Source of the DNA: Thiomargarita sp.
Lineage (GTDB): Bacteria; Pseudomonadota; Gammaproteobacteria; Beggiatoales; Beggiatoaceae
Direction: 5' to 3'
DNA: 64,000 nucleotides
Assembly (NCBI GenBank): GCA_020721005.1
Contig: DYNP01000008.1
Location: forward strand, 119,421-183,420
Each line of letters starts with the position of its first letter. Positions within the stretch are counted from its first letter, which is position 1. Shown piece after piece: positions 8,436 through 18,254 of the stretch. The notes under the pieces were generated by a model. It made no database searches. It was not told the origin of the DNA and saw only the letters and a program-made list of their open reading frames with translations. The translations under genes and the position numbers were made by a program.

Positions 8436-10898
8436 TCATTCTGAGCCCAATCCTGATTCAAGTTGTACCGCTATTCCTTGCCAAAATGGGCGCACTGAAT
8501 TTTCACTGGAAAAACTGCGCAATACAATTTCTCCAACTTCTCCCACGTTAAACTTGAATTCAAAAGATTCTCTTGATTTAGATAGAGTTAAGATCCGATC
8601 AAAGATCAAAAACTCTTGTCCCTGTTGATTCACAAAGGTTGCCTTAAATTGACCAATAGCAGTATAATTTAAGGTCGAATTCGTCCCCATGGTCCTCAAA
8701 ATTCCCAGATCACCCTTTAGGGAATAACTGCCCGTGCCTATTTTAAATCGAAGTTCCCCCGGCGATTCCATAACCAGCAATGCCCTTTTAGCCTTTTGTC
8801 CTGGAATTTTGTTTTCTGGGAACAATTGGAAGGCAGTTAGGTAATCGGGCACGCTGTCCAATGCCTGCCGAAGCAAATCAGCCAGTAATTGGCGCTTATG
8901 CCCTTCTTCAATCGGATAAGGGGTTAATGAATTTTCCTTAATTGTTAATACTATTTTGGGATCAAATAAACTGGACATCCAAGCGGATTGGGTCACGATT
9001 TTCAACTGAGCAACTTGCAAGGGTGTTTTTCCCAAATACCAGTTTATCCAAGTCCCTTGATCCTTTAACAAAGGATTTAGTAAAAAAACAGTGTCACTCA
9101 AACTGGATAAGATACGATAACGTAAATGTTGCCCATTGGTGGTCACAATTTCCAAAAAAGTGGGGGGTAATTGCACCAATAAACTGGCCAACCGTCCCAA
9201 CCAAGATGGTTTAAAATCAGGGGTTGCCCACAGCGACATCGAATTAAAATCTCGTAAATCAACTGATTCTCCAAACTTGATTTCTTTTGCAAATAAATTA
9301 ACCAAATTAGTTTCCGCATCACTGGACTGTCGAGGTTGATGCTGCAACAACAACCATGTTTTTTCTATGAATAGCGGACGATAGTCCCATAATAATCGAT
9401 TGATAATTCCAGCATCTTGTGACATTGGGAATCGAGTGTCCAGAGGCTCCAAATCAAACAACACGTAGTCTGGGGCGGTGGCAGGATTGGTATAAAAAGT
9501 TTCGTTCAATCTAGCCAGTGTAGAGCTATAAGCCAGATAATCTTGAAATAACGGGCGCGGCCGATAGGAAAGGTTGTTTAGGAACAGGACGCCTTGTTGA
9601 GCAGGTAATATATCCACAGTTGCTTGGTTAAGATGGGACTGTATTTTGGGCAAGGCATGTTGAGTTTTCAGTTCGATGGCAATCACTTGTTCATAATGAT
9701 TTTTGTAATCTTCCCAAGCAGTTAACACTTTTATGTTGTCCAACAGTTTATCTGCGGTGATTTTCAAAAATGTGGTTGGCTGATAGCCATGAGAATAGGT
9801 GATGGAAAAAATTCCCATCAATGCCAAACCAATGGGTAACAAAAATATCAAATGCAGCAAAAATGGGCGCACAATCCGCAGACTGGAAAAGGGAATGAGG
9901 AAAGGGGTGAGCAGTGCAAAACAGAAAAACATAACTCCGTGGATAAATTCTTCATAGCGCACAAAACTGCTTTTCCAACTGATAAAAAGTCCTGCTAAAA
10001 TTAATAAACTACTGATAAATTGAGCGATGCGGTTCGGTGTTCCTAGAAAAGCAATCCACATTAACAGTCCCAAGGAGAAAAGTGTGGCTAACCCTAAGAT
10101 AAAACGGTCTGGATTGATGGGGTACGACATGGCTTCACTGTAATAATGAGCCAGTTCCCAAGATCGACTGAGGAATATGGGCAAGTTTTGCCAATTTTGA
10201 CCAAGAATAATCCAAGTGACAATTAAGAGTATGATAAAATATATGGGAAATAACAGTGCTTTTTTAAACGAGCATCGCAATCCAAAGTTGAAAGTCAAAA
10301 TTCCCACACAAATTACGATGAGCAGGAAATAGCTGAATTTCACTAAAGATAGCAAGGTAAAAATGAGCAGCAATCCTTGCAGTCCCAAAAGGTAGCGAAT
10401 TGGAGAGTTGAAGCAACTGGAGGGGGAAATGAATAGCAAAGTGCTACAAACTATCAGCAGTGTGAAAAAAGGGTCAGCAAATCGGGAAACTTCCGAAACG
10501 ATAATTCCCAGCAACAGAAGGAAGGCAATTTGTTTTAATCGAGTTGGTAATTGCTTGGCCCACATTAAAAATATCCAAGCTGCGATGAGACTGATGCCTA
10601 ACCAAGTCCAGATGGCCAACTGAAAAATGGATCCGTAATAAGCAGGATTTTTCAAACCAAAATATCCTAAGGGACCATAGGTGAAGACATAATCCACTCC
10701 AGCTTGCCAATTGTGTAAATAGGCTTCAGCCAAAGTTTGTTGCCAGGAAGTGTCTAAATTAATTGCTTTGGGGGTGGGAAAGGTGAAAAATGACAGGGTT
10801 AAAAGAGCCAATACGAAGAATTCAATTGTCGTGGGAATTATCTTGGTTTGAAATTTTGAAAAGTAAGTTTGAGTAACCGCTATCAATTTTAACTCCAT
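8436..10898 (-). CDS. large polytopic membrane protein of unknown function
   Basis: I do not recognise a named family. The first 380 or so residues hold about eleven predicted membrane helices, starting near residue 24. A loop after the first helix (LDTSWQQ ... DYVFTYGPLGYF) is the most distinctive segment and resembles the extracytoplasmic loops of GT-C-like membrane proteins. The remaining 440 residues look soluble and probably extracytoplasmic, with beta-rich stretches towards the end. It is convergent with the fimX-like gene (43-base gap). A glycosyltransferase-like or polymer-export role is possible but not demonstrated. Confidence 0.7.
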   Translation of the reverse strand: MELKLIAVTQTYFSKFQTKIIPTTIEFFVLALLTLSFFTFPTPKAINLDTSWQQTLAEAYLHNWQAGVDYVFTYGPLGYFGLKNPAYYGSIFQLAIWTWLGISLIAAWIFLMWAKQLPTRLKQIAFLLLLGIIVSEVSRFADPFFTLLIVCSTLLFISPSSCFNSPIRYLLGLQGLLLIFTLLSLVKFSYFLLIVICVGILTFNFGLRCSFKKALLFPIYFIILLIVTWIILGQNWQNLPIFLSRSWELAHYYSEAMSYPINPDRFILGLATLFSLGLLMWIAFLGTPNRIAQFISSLLILAGLFISWKSSFVRYEEFIHGVMFFCFALLTPFLIPFSSLRIVRPFLLHLIFLLPIGLALMGIFSITYSHGYQPTTFLKITADKLLDNIKVLTAWEDYKNHYEQVIAIELKTQHALPKIQSHLNQATVDILPAQQGVLFLNNLSYRPRPLFQDYLAYSSTLARLNETFYTNPATAPDYVLFDLEPLDTRFPMSQDAGIINRLLWDYRPLFIEKTWLLLQHQPRQSSDAETNLVNLFAKEIKFGESVDLRDFNSMSLWATPDFKPSWLGRLASLLVQLPPTFLEIVTTNGQHLRYRILSSLSDTVFLLNPLLKDQGTWINWYLGKTPLQVAQLKIVTQSAWMSSLFDPKIVLTIKENSLTPYPIEEGHKRQLLADLLRQALDSVPDYLTAFQLFPENKIPGQKAKRALLVMESPGELRFKIGTGSYSLKGDLGILRTMGTNSTLNYTAIGQFKATFVNQQGQEFLIFDRILTLSKSRESFEFKFNVGEVGEIVLRSFSSENSVRPFWQGIAVQLESGLGSE

Positions 10899-10945
10899 GT
10901 TTTTTTAAGGAAATTTAATGCAATTTTATCCACACAAAAAACTAC

Positions 10946-11321
10946 TAGACCTCTCGCAAAAGGATGCGATCATGAAAAGATGAGAGTTGGCCACCCTATC
11001 ATTATCTGCCATTCAATTAAGGTACGTTGGAGTGGAGGCTTTAGCCAACAATTAAAGCACGTTGGAGTAGAGGCTTTAGCCGGTCAGCCGTAGGCAATTT
11101 GGGTGTGGGGGGCAATGTCCACGGCTGACTTGACCGGCTAAAGCCTCTACTCCAACGTGCTTTAATTGTTGGCTAAAGCCTCCACTCCAAAGGGGATTTC
11201 TCTCTCTGAATAGCATGGCTGGAATTGGGTGGGCAACAATAAAGCAGTTGCCCATCCTACTATTAGACTTTTAGCAATTTTATTTTTTCGTATCGCATCA
11301 TTTACTTTTGCAGGAGGTCTA
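10946..11321. mobile_element. MITE-like element, copy 1, with 56-bp perfect inverted repeat
   Basis: The ends are imperfect terminal inverted repeats: TAGACCTCTCGCAAAAG on the left and CTTTTGCAGGAGGTCTA on the right, both bounded by TA. Inside, 11031-11086 and 11131-11186 are perfect reverse complements over 56 bases, built from units reading GTGGAGGCTTTAGCC and TTGGAGTAGAGGCTTTAGCC. No transposase is encoded. It fills most of the space between two minus-strand genes. TA flanks and TIRs fit an IS630/Tc1-like MITE mobilised in trans, which is inference. Confidence 0.75.
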
Positions 11322-11530
11322 CTCTTAAATACCAACTGGACGTCAACTATCGGTTTGGAGCTTTTCTCGTTCCCACACAGAGGATGGGAACCAGAGACCG
11401 CGGAATGTGGGAACGAAAGAGAGAACAATTACAGATTTGGGAATTTCTGGAAAATGTCGATGGAGAATGGGTGGAGGGGCAATGTTGGTCGACACCAGCC
11501 CCTTTTCTTTAGGGAAAGATATTTTGAATT

Positions 11531-12628
11531 TTAATTGGCTGCAGGCAATGTGAAATAAAACAAACTTCCTTTTTCTAGCGTACTTTCTAACCCAACTTCA
11601 CCCCCTAATTTTTCAATAATTTGTTGGACAATGGACAGACCTAAACCGTGACCATCCACTCGTCCACGATGCAGACGGGTAAAGGGGGTGAACAATTTGC
11701 TTTGAGCCTCGGGAGATAATCCTTGACCATTGTCCTGCACCCAGAAACGAATTTTTCCATTTTCCTGCACATCTGATCCCAATATCAAATGCAGAGGTTG
11801 CCCTCCATATTTAAATGCATTGCTTAAATAATTCATCCAAACTTCTTCTATCCAAGGGGCATAACCCAAAGCAACAGGCCAATGGTCCGGTTGTTGAATG
11901 TTAAGATCGGTTGTTTTTAAAGTTGGTAACAGTTGATCAAGTACTCTTTGCGTGATTTCTTTCATATTCAAGGGAGTTACTTCCCAATCGGTTTGTCGGG
12001 AGACTCCAGCCAATTTTAATAAAGCATTGATGGTGTTAATCGTTCTCTGTCCGGCCTGTTCCACAAACTCCAGACGTTTTCTCCACTTTTCTTCAAACGG
12101 CTTTTCCGGAGAATAATTCTCTAAAAACATTCCAGTCAGATTAATCATGGCACTGATGGGATTTTTTAAATCATGAGCAACAGTGTGAGCAAATGCATCC
12201 AACTCCATATTTTGTTTCTGCAATTGTTTATGCTGATGTTGCAACATGATGTGAGCATTCACTCTGGCCAACACTTCTTCCTGCTGAAATGGTTTGGTAA
12301 TGTAATCGGCTGCTCCGACTTCAAAGCCCCGAATTTTATCTATCGTCTCTGACAGCGCAGTCATAAAAATAATTGGTATGGCTCGAGTTTTCTCTTGAGA
12401 TTTTAAATATTGGCAAACTTCAAAACCGTTCATGCCCGGCATCATCACATCCAGCAAGATCAGGTCAGGCAAGGCATATTCGGCTACTTTAATTCCCTGT
12501 TTGCCATTGGTGGCCACCAAAATTTTAAATTCTCTATTCCTCAAAAAAGCTTGTAATACTGTTAAATTGTCTGGAATATCATCAATTAACAACAAGGTTT
12601 TTTGGAAATTCTTATTTTTATGTTCCAT
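11531..12628 (-). CDS. response regulator-histidine kinase hybrid (REC-HisKA-HATPase)
   Basis: A 365-residue soluble signalling protein with an N-terminal receiver domain joined to a kinase. The receiver has the acidic pair D16-D17, phosphoacceptor D60 (LILLDVMMPG) and K112. A coiled linker leads to the HisKA domain with H152 (TVAHDLKN). The ATPase domain shows the N box (NYLSNAFKYGG), G1 (DNGQGL) and G2 (GHGLGLSIV). There is no membrane segment, so it probably receives phosphate or a signal from a partner kinase. No cognate regulator is adjacent and no output domain is present. Confidence 0.92.
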   Translation of the reverse strand: MEHKNKNFQKTLLLIDDIPDNLTVLQAFLRNREFKILVATNGKQGIKVAEYALPDLILLDVMMPGMNGFEVCQYLKSQEKTRAIPIIFMTALSETIDKIRGFEVGAADYITKPFQQEEVLARVNAHIMLQHQHKQLQKQNMELDAFAHTVAHDLKNPISAMINLTGMFLENYSPEKPFEEKWRKRLEFVEQAGQRTINTINALLKLAGVSRQTDWEVTPLNMKEITQRVLDQLLPTLKTTDLNIQQPDHWPVALGYAPWIEEVWMNYLSNAFKYGGQPLHLILGSDVQENGKIRFWVQDNGQGLSPEAQSKLFTPFTRLHRGRVDGHGLGLSIVQQIIEKLGGEVGLESTLEKGSLFYFTLPAAN

Positions 12629-13017
12629 CTATCCAAAGCCCTCAATTTTTTATGTATATCAACTAGAAATTAAACTCCTTTGAGCAATCGACGGTCAAGC
12701 CAGATTGGCCAGCGGCAAAAGTTGGGTATTTAGCCCTGTGTTTAAAGCGTTATCTTTGCATTTGCAGGAGTGTTTTTCCAACCCATTTGCCAATTATATC
12801 AGATTGAAAACCATTTGTTATTATTTTTGCCTATCGATCAGGTTGATTTTGGTTTAACTCCGTTATATTGACCGATAGAATTCCCTAATCAATGCAGATC
12901 AATGTAAATTAGGGGAGAATAAACCGTCCTGACAATGAATTTGCCTATGTTCCGTAGAAACTGTTATACCATGAATTATCGGGTTAAATGGCAATTTACT
13001 GCCAAGAATTTTTTTAC
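12629..13017. other. intergenic region, no gene seen
   Basis: No ORF with coding character or RNA gene is visible. A weak stem (CCCTAAT at about 12882 with ATTAGGG near 12908) and two ATCAATG strings lie upstream of the DUF945 gene's 3' end. I assign no function. Confidence 0.4.
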
Positions 13018-14226
13018 TCAAAATAGGGTCAATTTTCCATGAAATTGCGTTCCCGTAATCAAAAATACTTGCTCAGATTGTTGTTCCAAAATACCTTGAT
13101 CAATCCAATATTTAATGGTTTCTGGAGATAACCACATTTGAAAAATGGCTCGTGGCATTTGTAAATCCATATTCCCAGATAAAATTTGCCAAAATAACTG
13201 GGGTTGTAATAACAAGGTAATTGGGTCAAATTCTGCCACCTTAACTTGCAGATTCCCTTGAATTTTGCCTGCAGAAGTTGTTAAATCCAATTGGGAAATT
13301 TGTAATTCAGGATGATGAGTGAATAATTGAGAAGTTATTTGCATCAATTGCCCCAACGCCATCCAGTTTAATGGAAAAGAGTTGTTTAACAGGAATTGGA
13401 GGATTTGCAATACACTGTCTTGATGCAAATGGCCTAATATCAGTTGTGCAGAGAGATTTTGATAGGTTTCTGTTCCCATTGTTAAATGGGCTAAATTCGG
13501 TTGTATGTGCAGAAACAGCATTTCTTCTTGTAATTCCCCTTTTCCTGCAATTTGCACAGTAGTGGCCTGCCAAATATTTTGAGGGGAATGCTGCCAGTTT
13601 AAGTCATTTAATTTAAGGGTTGTTTGCAATTGTTCATTATGGAAATCCAGTGTAAAATCAATGTGTTCCAAATTAAGTTCTTGAGATTTTTGAGATATTT
13701 TAATATTGGGAATATGAAAAATTCCAGTCAATGCTCGCTCAGTTGGTACTTTAGCCTGACCTTGTAAACCTTGCCAACTGGCACGCCAAGTGTCATGGGA
13801 ATAAGTGAATTTAGGAATGGTCAAATGATGGATAAGTTGACCGGTGGCGGGAAAAATGGTGTGGATGGTCAATAAATCAGTGTTGTTGGGGAATTGTTCG
13901 AGTTGAAGTCGTAAATCTGGGGTGGTGGTGAGAATGGAGTCAATTTCTAAGGGTTTTAAAGGTAATAGGCCATGTCGAATGTGATGTTGCAGGGTGATTT
14001 GATAATTTTTGGCCAGCGGTTGTTGCAGTAACTGCTTGAGTATTAAGGAGGTTTTGGCTTGAGAATTTAACCAACCGGTTTGGGATTGATGTTGGATATC
14101 ACTTAATTTTACAAATGGAATTTCCAGTTGTTCGAGTTGTTGTCGGGCAGTTTTTCCACTCCAATAGGGAATAATGGCAAGGGCCAGCAGCAGAATGAGA
14201 CTAAGCAGGTAAAAAAGTATTTTCAT
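13018..14226 (-). CDS. DUF945 (YdgA-family) exported protein
   Basis: A 402-residue protein with an N-terminal membrane anchor (MKILFYLLSLILLLALAI), followed by the repetitive beta-strand pattern of the DUF945/YdgA family. E. coli YdgA is an inner-membrane-associated protein of unclear function. An upstream in-frame ATG at 14298 would add 24 polar residues before the anchor. I chose the internal start because it puts the hydrophobic segment at the N-terminus; neither start has a good ribosome site. Family assignment is by overall pattern, so moderately secure. Confidence 0.75.
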   Translation of the reverse strand: MKILFYLLSLILLLALAIIPYWSGKTARQQLEQLEIPFVKLSDIQHQSQTGWLNSQAKTSLILKQLLQQPLAKNYQITLQHHIRHGLLPLKPLEIDSILTTTPDLRLQLEQFPNNTDLLTIHTIFPATGQLIHHLTIPKFTYSHDTWRASWQGLQGQAKVPTERALTGIFHIPNIKISQKSQELNLEHIDFTLDFHNEQLQTTLKLNDLNWQHSPQNIWQATTVQIAGKGELQEEMLFLHIQPNLAHLTMGTETYQNLSAQLILGHLHQDSVLQILQFLLNNSFPLNWMALGQLMQITSQLFTHHPELQISQLDLTTSAGKIQGNLQVKVAEFDPITLLLQPQLFWQILSGNMDLQMPRAIFQMWLSPETIKYWIDQGILEQQSEQVFLITGTQFHGKLTLF

Positions 14227-14370
14227 GAGAATTGGTAGGGAAGTAACAGTGGGATCACCCCTGATAAGCCAATAGAGACAGGGGAAATCACTTGTCATGG
14301 GGAATAATTACTGATGATGTTCAGTATTCAGGTGAGGGTCAGTGTCAAGAAGTATTGCTAACGTATTGTT

Positions 14371-14697
14371 TCAATTGCTAAAATATCGTTTCATCTGCAC
14401 AGCCAGATCCTTGGCTTTTTGATAATTGGGACCAGAAACAATAAACAGTGCAATTTCGGTCTCATTGGGGCAGGCAATCACACCTTTGTATTCTCCTTGA
14501 GCACCCACCACTTCTGAGCTGCCCGTGGAGTTGTCACTGCTTTTGAAACCTGCGGACTGTAAAGCGGGTTTGGCCATGTCCAAGCAGTCTGAATGGGCGC
14601 TGAAAGTCCATTGGTAATCAATGAAAGGAGGTGCAGCTTGTAAGGCAGGAGTCAGGGTGAGGGTAAACAGCAGAATTGCAACTTTTAAAGGGTTCAT
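14371..14697 (-). CDS. small exported protein (DUF6180-like unknown)
   Basis: A 108-residue protein with a clear signal peptide (MNPLKVAILLF ... ALQAA, cleavage near residue 22). The mature part has two cysteines, in SDCLDMA and VIACPNE, that could form a disulfide, and an alpha/beta pattern. The frame stays open much further upstream, but the ATG at 14697 has an AGGA site ten bases before it and starts a signal peptide, so it is the likely start. Periplasmic location is predicted. I am not confident of any family name. Confidence 0.75.
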   Translation of the reverse strand: MNPLKVAILLFTLTLTPALQAAPPFIDYQWTFSAHSDCLDMAKPALQSAGFKSSDNSTGSSEVVGAQGEYKGVIACPNETEIALFIVSGPNYQKAKDLAVQMKRYFSN

Positions 14698-14844
14698 GGT
14701 GAATTTTCCTGTGATGGGGATAAAAATAGAATATTCACAGCAGGTTGTTTGATGAATTGAGAATAGGATTGTGATGGATGGAGGGGGGGAAGAGAGGGAG
14801 TTATTGTGGGTAGGGGGACCTGGTTTTGTGGTCACCCCACCCAT

Positions 14845-14878
14845 GAAGAAAAATGTTGTTAAGTGGGAATTTAACAAC
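14845..14878 (-). terminator. Rho-independent terminator of the thrS-infC-rpmI-rplT operon
   Basis: On the minus strand, GTTGTTAA and TTAACAAC form a perfect 8-bp stem (14878-14871 with 14862-14855) around an 8-base loop, followed by ATTTTTCTTC. It starts ten bases past the rplT stop codon. Confidence 0.85.
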
Positions 14879-14887
14879 TGTTTTGGA

Positions 14888-15244
14888 TTAGGCCAACGCA
14901 GTTTTGGCTTGTTCCGCCAAAGTGGCAAAGGCTTCTGGGTTGTAAACTGCCAATTCTGCCAGCAGTTTTCGGTCAATTTCGATGCCTGCTTTGTGCAGAC
15001 CGTTGATCAAACAACTGTAAGATAAACCACATTGCCGAGCAGCTGCGTTGATCCGGGTGATCCACAGGGCTCTGAATTGTCGTTTACGCTGTCTACGGTC
15101 ACGATAGGCATACTGTCCGGCCTTGGTTACTGCTTGTTTGGCCATTCGAATGACATTGCGGCGAAAACCACGATATCCTTTCGAAGCGTCCAAAATTTTC
15201 TTGTGTCGGGCGTGAGCAGTCACACCACGTTTGACTCTAGGCAT
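14888..15244 (-). CDS. rplT: 50S ribosomal protein L20
   Basis: A 118-residue protein with the conserved MPRVKRGV start, the basic N-terminal arm and the [16 protein letters not shown] segment typical of L20. It binds 23S rRNA early in 50S assembly and in many bacteria represses translation of rpmI-rplT. It is the last gene of the operon, ten bases after rpmI and followed by a clear terminator. Confidence 0.98.
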   Translation of the reverse strand: MPRVKRGVTAHARHKKILDASKGYRGFRRNVIRMAKQAVTKAGQYAYRDRRQRKRQFRALWITRINAAARQCGLSYSCLINGLHKAGIEIDRKLLAELAVYNPEAFATLAEQAKTALA

Positions 15245-15254
15245 TTATTGTTCC

Positions 15255-15452
15255 TCAGGCGTAAGGTAATAGGCGTTTTATCATAGGGACATCTACGGCA
15301 TCTACTAGGATAGGTGAACGTAATTGGCGTTTACGCTTATTACTTTTCTTTGTGAGGATATGGCGCCGACAGCTTTGATTGCGTTTAAAACTGCCGCTGG
15401 CTGTGGCTTTAAACCGCTTAGCCGCCGCCCGATTTGTCTTCAATTTAGGCAT
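15255..15452 (-). CDS. rpmI: 50S ribosomal protein L35
   Basis: A 65-residue basic protein starting [14 protein letters not shown] with the RRHILTKKS segment of L35. It sits between infC and rplT in the order conserved across bacteria. The infC-rpmI gap is only 27 bases, where L20-dependent control commonly acts, though I could not draw the regulatory fold. Confidence 0.97.
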   Translation of the reverse strand: MPKLKTNRAAAKRFKATASGSFKRNQSCRRHILTKKSNKRKRQLRSPILVDAVDVPMIKRLLPYA

Positions 15453-15479
15453 TGTTCAGTACTCGCATTGGTCAATGAA

Positions 15480-16001
15480 TTAAATTTTTTTGGGTGCAAT
15501 CACCATCACCATTTGTCGACCTTCCACCTTGGGATGTTGTTCCACAATTCCATGGTCAGCTAAGTCCGTCTCGAGGCGCTTCAAAAGTTCTTGTCCCAGT
15601 TCTTGGTGAGCCATTTCTCGTCCTCTAAAACGCAGGGTGATCTTAGTTTTATCCCCTTCTTCTAGGAAACGTATCAGGTTGCGCAGTTTGACCTGATAAT
15701 CCCCTTCTTCAGTGCCTGGCCGAAACTTAATTTCTTTGATTTGTACTTGCTTCTGTTTCTTTTTGGCCGCATGGCGCTTCTTACTTTGTTCAAATTGGAA
15801 TTTGCCGTAATCCATGATCCGGCATACCGGTGGCTTACTTTGAGGTGCAATTTCGACCAGGTCCAGTTCCGATTCTACGGCTTTTTGCAGTGCTTCCCGT
15901 ATTGGAACAATGCCGACCTGCTCGCCCTCGGCATCGATTAAACGAACCTTAGGGACGGCAATTTCCTCATTTAGGCGAGTTGTACGCTTCTCCGCTGTGA
16001 T
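15480..16001 (-). CDS. infC: translation initiation factor IF-3, with a non-canonical AUC start
   Basis: An ATG-only reading gives 111 residues from 15815 and loses the N-terminal domain. The frame is open upstream and encodes a proper IF-3 N-terminus ([20 protein letters not shown], then [12 protein letters not shown]). The first codon with a good ribosome site is ATC at 16001-15999, with AGGAGG at 16015-16010, eight bases away. That gives 173 residues, the normal IF-3 length. Rare AUU, AUC or AUA starts on infC are well known and allow IF-3 to repress its own translation by rejecting non-AUG starts. The gene follows thrS in the standard operon. Confidence 0.93.
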   Translation of the reverse strand: MTAEKRTTRLNEEIAVPKVRLIDAEGEQVGIVPIREALQKAVESELDLVEIAPQSKPPVCRIMDYGKFQFEQSKKRHAAKKKQKQVQIKEIKFRPGTEEGDYQVKLRNLIRFLEEGDKTKITLRFRGREMAHQELGQELLKRLETDLADHGIVEQHPKVEGRQMVMVIAPKKI

Positions 16002-16045
16002 GTAGTTTTCCTCCTCTGATGATGAATGGGTAAGGTAACCGTATC

Positions 16046-17953
16046 CTACTGACGATGATCGATTTCGGTTTGAAGTTGGGTAATGAAATCCGCTATTGTC
16101 ATAGCACCCAGGTCTTCTCCACGTCGAGTTCGTACGGCTACTTGTTGCTTGTCAACTTCCCGTCCCCCTAAGACAAGTAGATAGGGTATGCGTTGTAATG
16201 TGTGTTCACGGATTTTAAGGCCAATTTTTTCATTTCTCAAGTCCTTAATTGCCCGAATTCCGACATCGCGTAGTTGCCGATCCACTTGGTGCGCATAGTC
16301 GTGTTGGTGATCGGTGATGGTTAATACTGCCACTTGCACAGGGGCCAGCCACGCCGGAAAAGCACCTGCATGTTCTTCAATCAGGATGCCAATGAAGCGT
16401 TCCAGTGATCCTAGAATGGCTCGATGCAGCATAACCGGCACTTGTTTGGTGCCATCAGCGGATACATATTCAGCCCCCAGTCGAGCGGGCATGGAGAAGT
16501 CCACTTGGATGGTGCCACATTGCCAGATTCTGCCCAAGCAATCCTTCAAGGAAAATTCTATCTTAGGTCCGTAGAAAGCCCCTTCTCCCGGTTGCAATTG
16601 CCAGGTTAATTGTTTGTGATTTAAGGCCAATTCCAAGGCTTGTTCGGCTTTGTCCCAAATTTCATCGCTGCCAATGCGTTGGGCAGGACGAGTGGAGAGT
16701 TTGATCAGGATGTCTTTAAATCCAAAGTCTGTGTATACTTTAAACAAGAGGTCGATGAAGCCAGATACTTCTTCTTGAATTTGTTGTTCTGTACAAAAGA
16801 TGTGAGCGTCGTCCTGTACAAAATTACGGATACGCATCAATCCATGCAGTGTGCCTGAGGGTTCATTGCGGTGACAGGATCCAAATTCCGCCAAACGCAA
16901 AGGCAATTCCCGATAACTTTTCAGTCCCTGATTGTAAATTTGAATGTGACAGGGACAGTTCATTGGTTTTATAGCGTAATCCCGATTTTCAGAATGGGTG
17001 GTGAACATGTCTTTGCTGAATTTTTCCCAGTGTCCCGATCTTTCCCACAGGGAACGATCTACTACTTGAGGAGTGTGCACTTCTTGATAGCCATGTTCTC
17101 GCAGCAAATTACGAATATAATCTTGTACTTGTAGATAGAGACGCCAGCCTTTTTCATGCCAAAAAATCATGCCCGGTGCTTCTTCTTGCACATGAAATAG
17201 AGACAGTTGTTTGCCAATTTTCCGATGGTCTCGTTTTTCTGCTTCTGCCAGACGGTGCAGATAGGTTTCCAAATCCGCTTTAGATGCCCAAGCTGTACCA
17301 TAAATGCGTTGCAACATTTGATTGTTGGGGTCACCTCGCCAATAGGCACCCGCCACTTTCATGAGTTTAAAGGCTTTAAGGCATTGGGTATTGGGAACGT
17401 GTGGACCCCGACACAGGTCAGTGAATTCTCCTTGTTGATAGAGGGACAAAGGCTCATTGGAGGGAATCGATTCAATGATTTCCGCTTTGTAATTTTCACC
17501 TTGTTGACGGAAAAAAGTGATCGCCTGATCGCGGGACAATACCGAACGTTGTAGGGGCAGGGCTTGTTTGGCCAACTCCTCCATCTTAGCCTGAATACGT
17601 TCTAAATCTTCTGGAGTGAAACCTTTCGGATAGGCAAAGTCGTAGTAGAAACCATTCTCAATCACAGGACCAATGGTCACTTGAACTTCAGGAAATAGAG
17701 ACTTGACGGCTTGAGCCAGCAGGTGGGCAGTGGAATGACGAATAATTTCTACACCTTCCGGGTCTCGATCCGTGATCAGGGTGATTTGTCCATCTTCAGT
17801 GATCAGAGTTGACAAATCAACGAGATGCCCATTGACTTTAGCCGCCAATGCAGCTTTAGCTAAACCAGGTCCAATACTGGCGGCAACATCAGCCACCGTC
17901 ATAGGATGAGGAAATTGGCGGGTTTTACCATCCGGTAGGGTAATATTAGGCAT
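16046..17953 (-). CDS. thrS: threonyl-tRNA synthetase
   Basis: Class II aminoacyl-tRNA synthetase of 635 residues. An N-terminal TGS domain starts [14 protein letters not shown], followed by the editing domain ([11 protein letters not shown]), the catalytic core with the zinc-site cysteine in MNCPCHI and motif 2 ([22 protein letters not shown]), and a C-terminal anticodon-binding domain. An in-frame ATG at 18034 would extend the protein into the tRNA gene, so the start at 17953, matching the family N-terminus, is preferred. The ribosome site is poor. First protein gene of the operon, 54 bases after tRNA-Val. Confidence 0.97.
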   Translation of the reverse strand: MPNITLPDGKTRQFPHPMTVADVAASIGPGLAKAALAAKVNGHLVDLSTLITEDGQITLITDRDPEGVEIIRHSTAHLLAQAVKSLFPEVQVTIGPVIENGFYYDFAYPKGFTPEDLERIQAKMEELAKQALPLQRSVLSRDQAITFFRQQGENYKAEIIESIPSNEPLSLYQQGEFTDLCRGPHVPNTQCLKAFKLMKVAGAYWRGDPNNQMLQRIYGTAWASKADLETYLHRLAEAEKRDHRKIGKQLSLFHVQEEAPGMIFWHEKGWRLYLQVQDYIRNLLREHGYQEVHTPQVVDRSLWERSGHWEKFSKDMFTTHSENRDYAIKPMNCPCHIQIYNQGLKSYRELPLRLAEFGSCHRNEPSGTLHGLMRIRNFVQDDAHIFCTEQQIQEEVSGFIDLLFKVYTDFGFKDILIKLSTRPAQRIGSDEIWDKAEQALELALNHKQLTWQLQPGEGAFYGPKIEFSLKDCLGRIWQCGTIQVDFSMPARLGAEYVSADGTKQVPVMLHRAILGSLERFIGILIEEHAGAFPAWLAPVQVAVLTITDHQHDYAHQVDRQLRDVGIRAIKDLRNEKIGLKIREHTLQRIPYLLVLGGREVDKQQVAVRTRRGEDLGAMTIADFITQLQTEIDHRQ

Positions 17954-18007
17954 GAGTTGAGGGGGATAGGATAAGTATCCGTTATTAAAGGAATAAGCGA
18001 AGGAGGG

Positions 18008-18082
18008 TGGTAGGCGCGAGTGGGATCGAACCACCGACCACTACCATGTCAAGGTAATACTCTACCACTGAGCTACGCGCCT
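18008..18082 (-). tRNA. tRNA-Val (GAC anticodon)
   Basis: The full cloverleaf can be drawn on the minus strand. The acceptor is AGGCGCG/CGCGCCU with A73 and an encoded CCA, the D stem GCUC/GAGU, the anticodon stem UUACC/GGUAG with loop UUGACAU, and the T stem GGUGG/CCACU with loop UUCGAUC. The anticodon at 34-36 is GAC, reading valine GUC/GUU codons. The CCA end lies at 18010-18008, 54 bases upstream of thrS. Confidence 0.95.
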
Positions 18083-18120
18083 GCTTTAGGAAAGGGGAAA
18101 CTGCTACTTAATTGGCAATT

Positions 18121-18149
18121 ATTATAATCTATTTTGTCGAGAGTAGCAA
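18121..18149 (-). promoter_or_regulatory. sigma-70-type promoter for tRNA-Val (and possibly thrS operon)
   Basis: On the minus strand TTGCTA (18149-18144) and a consensus TATAAT (18126-18121) are separated by 17 bases. Predicted transcription starts about 30 bases before the tRNA. Identified by eye only. Confidence 0.55.
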
Positions 18150-18254
18150 GTTTTTTTATCGGGTTCTATTTTGGGGTGAGTAAGTATACTTAATTACTCT
18201 TTTTATGGAAGCACTCCTGTTGTTAATAACGGAGAAAGAGTTATCAAGATTTGG

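Noticed and set aside
11031..11186. Possible CRISPR or tRNA-like structure in the hairpin repeat
   Set aside because: It is one large inverted repeat with TIR-like ends, and copies are dispersed singly rather than arrayed.
11229..11534. 101-codon plus-strand ORF in the first MITE-like element and its flank
   Set aside because: It overlaps the repeat's right half, has no ribosome site or recognisable domain, and reads as non-coding.
14698..14976. N-terminal extension of the small exported protein
   Set aside because: It would place 93 low-complexity residues before a good signal peptide and overlap rplT; the internal ATG has a ribosome site.
17954..18034. N-terminal extension of ThrS
   Set aside because: It would run into the tRNA-Val gene; the family N-terminus begins at 17953.
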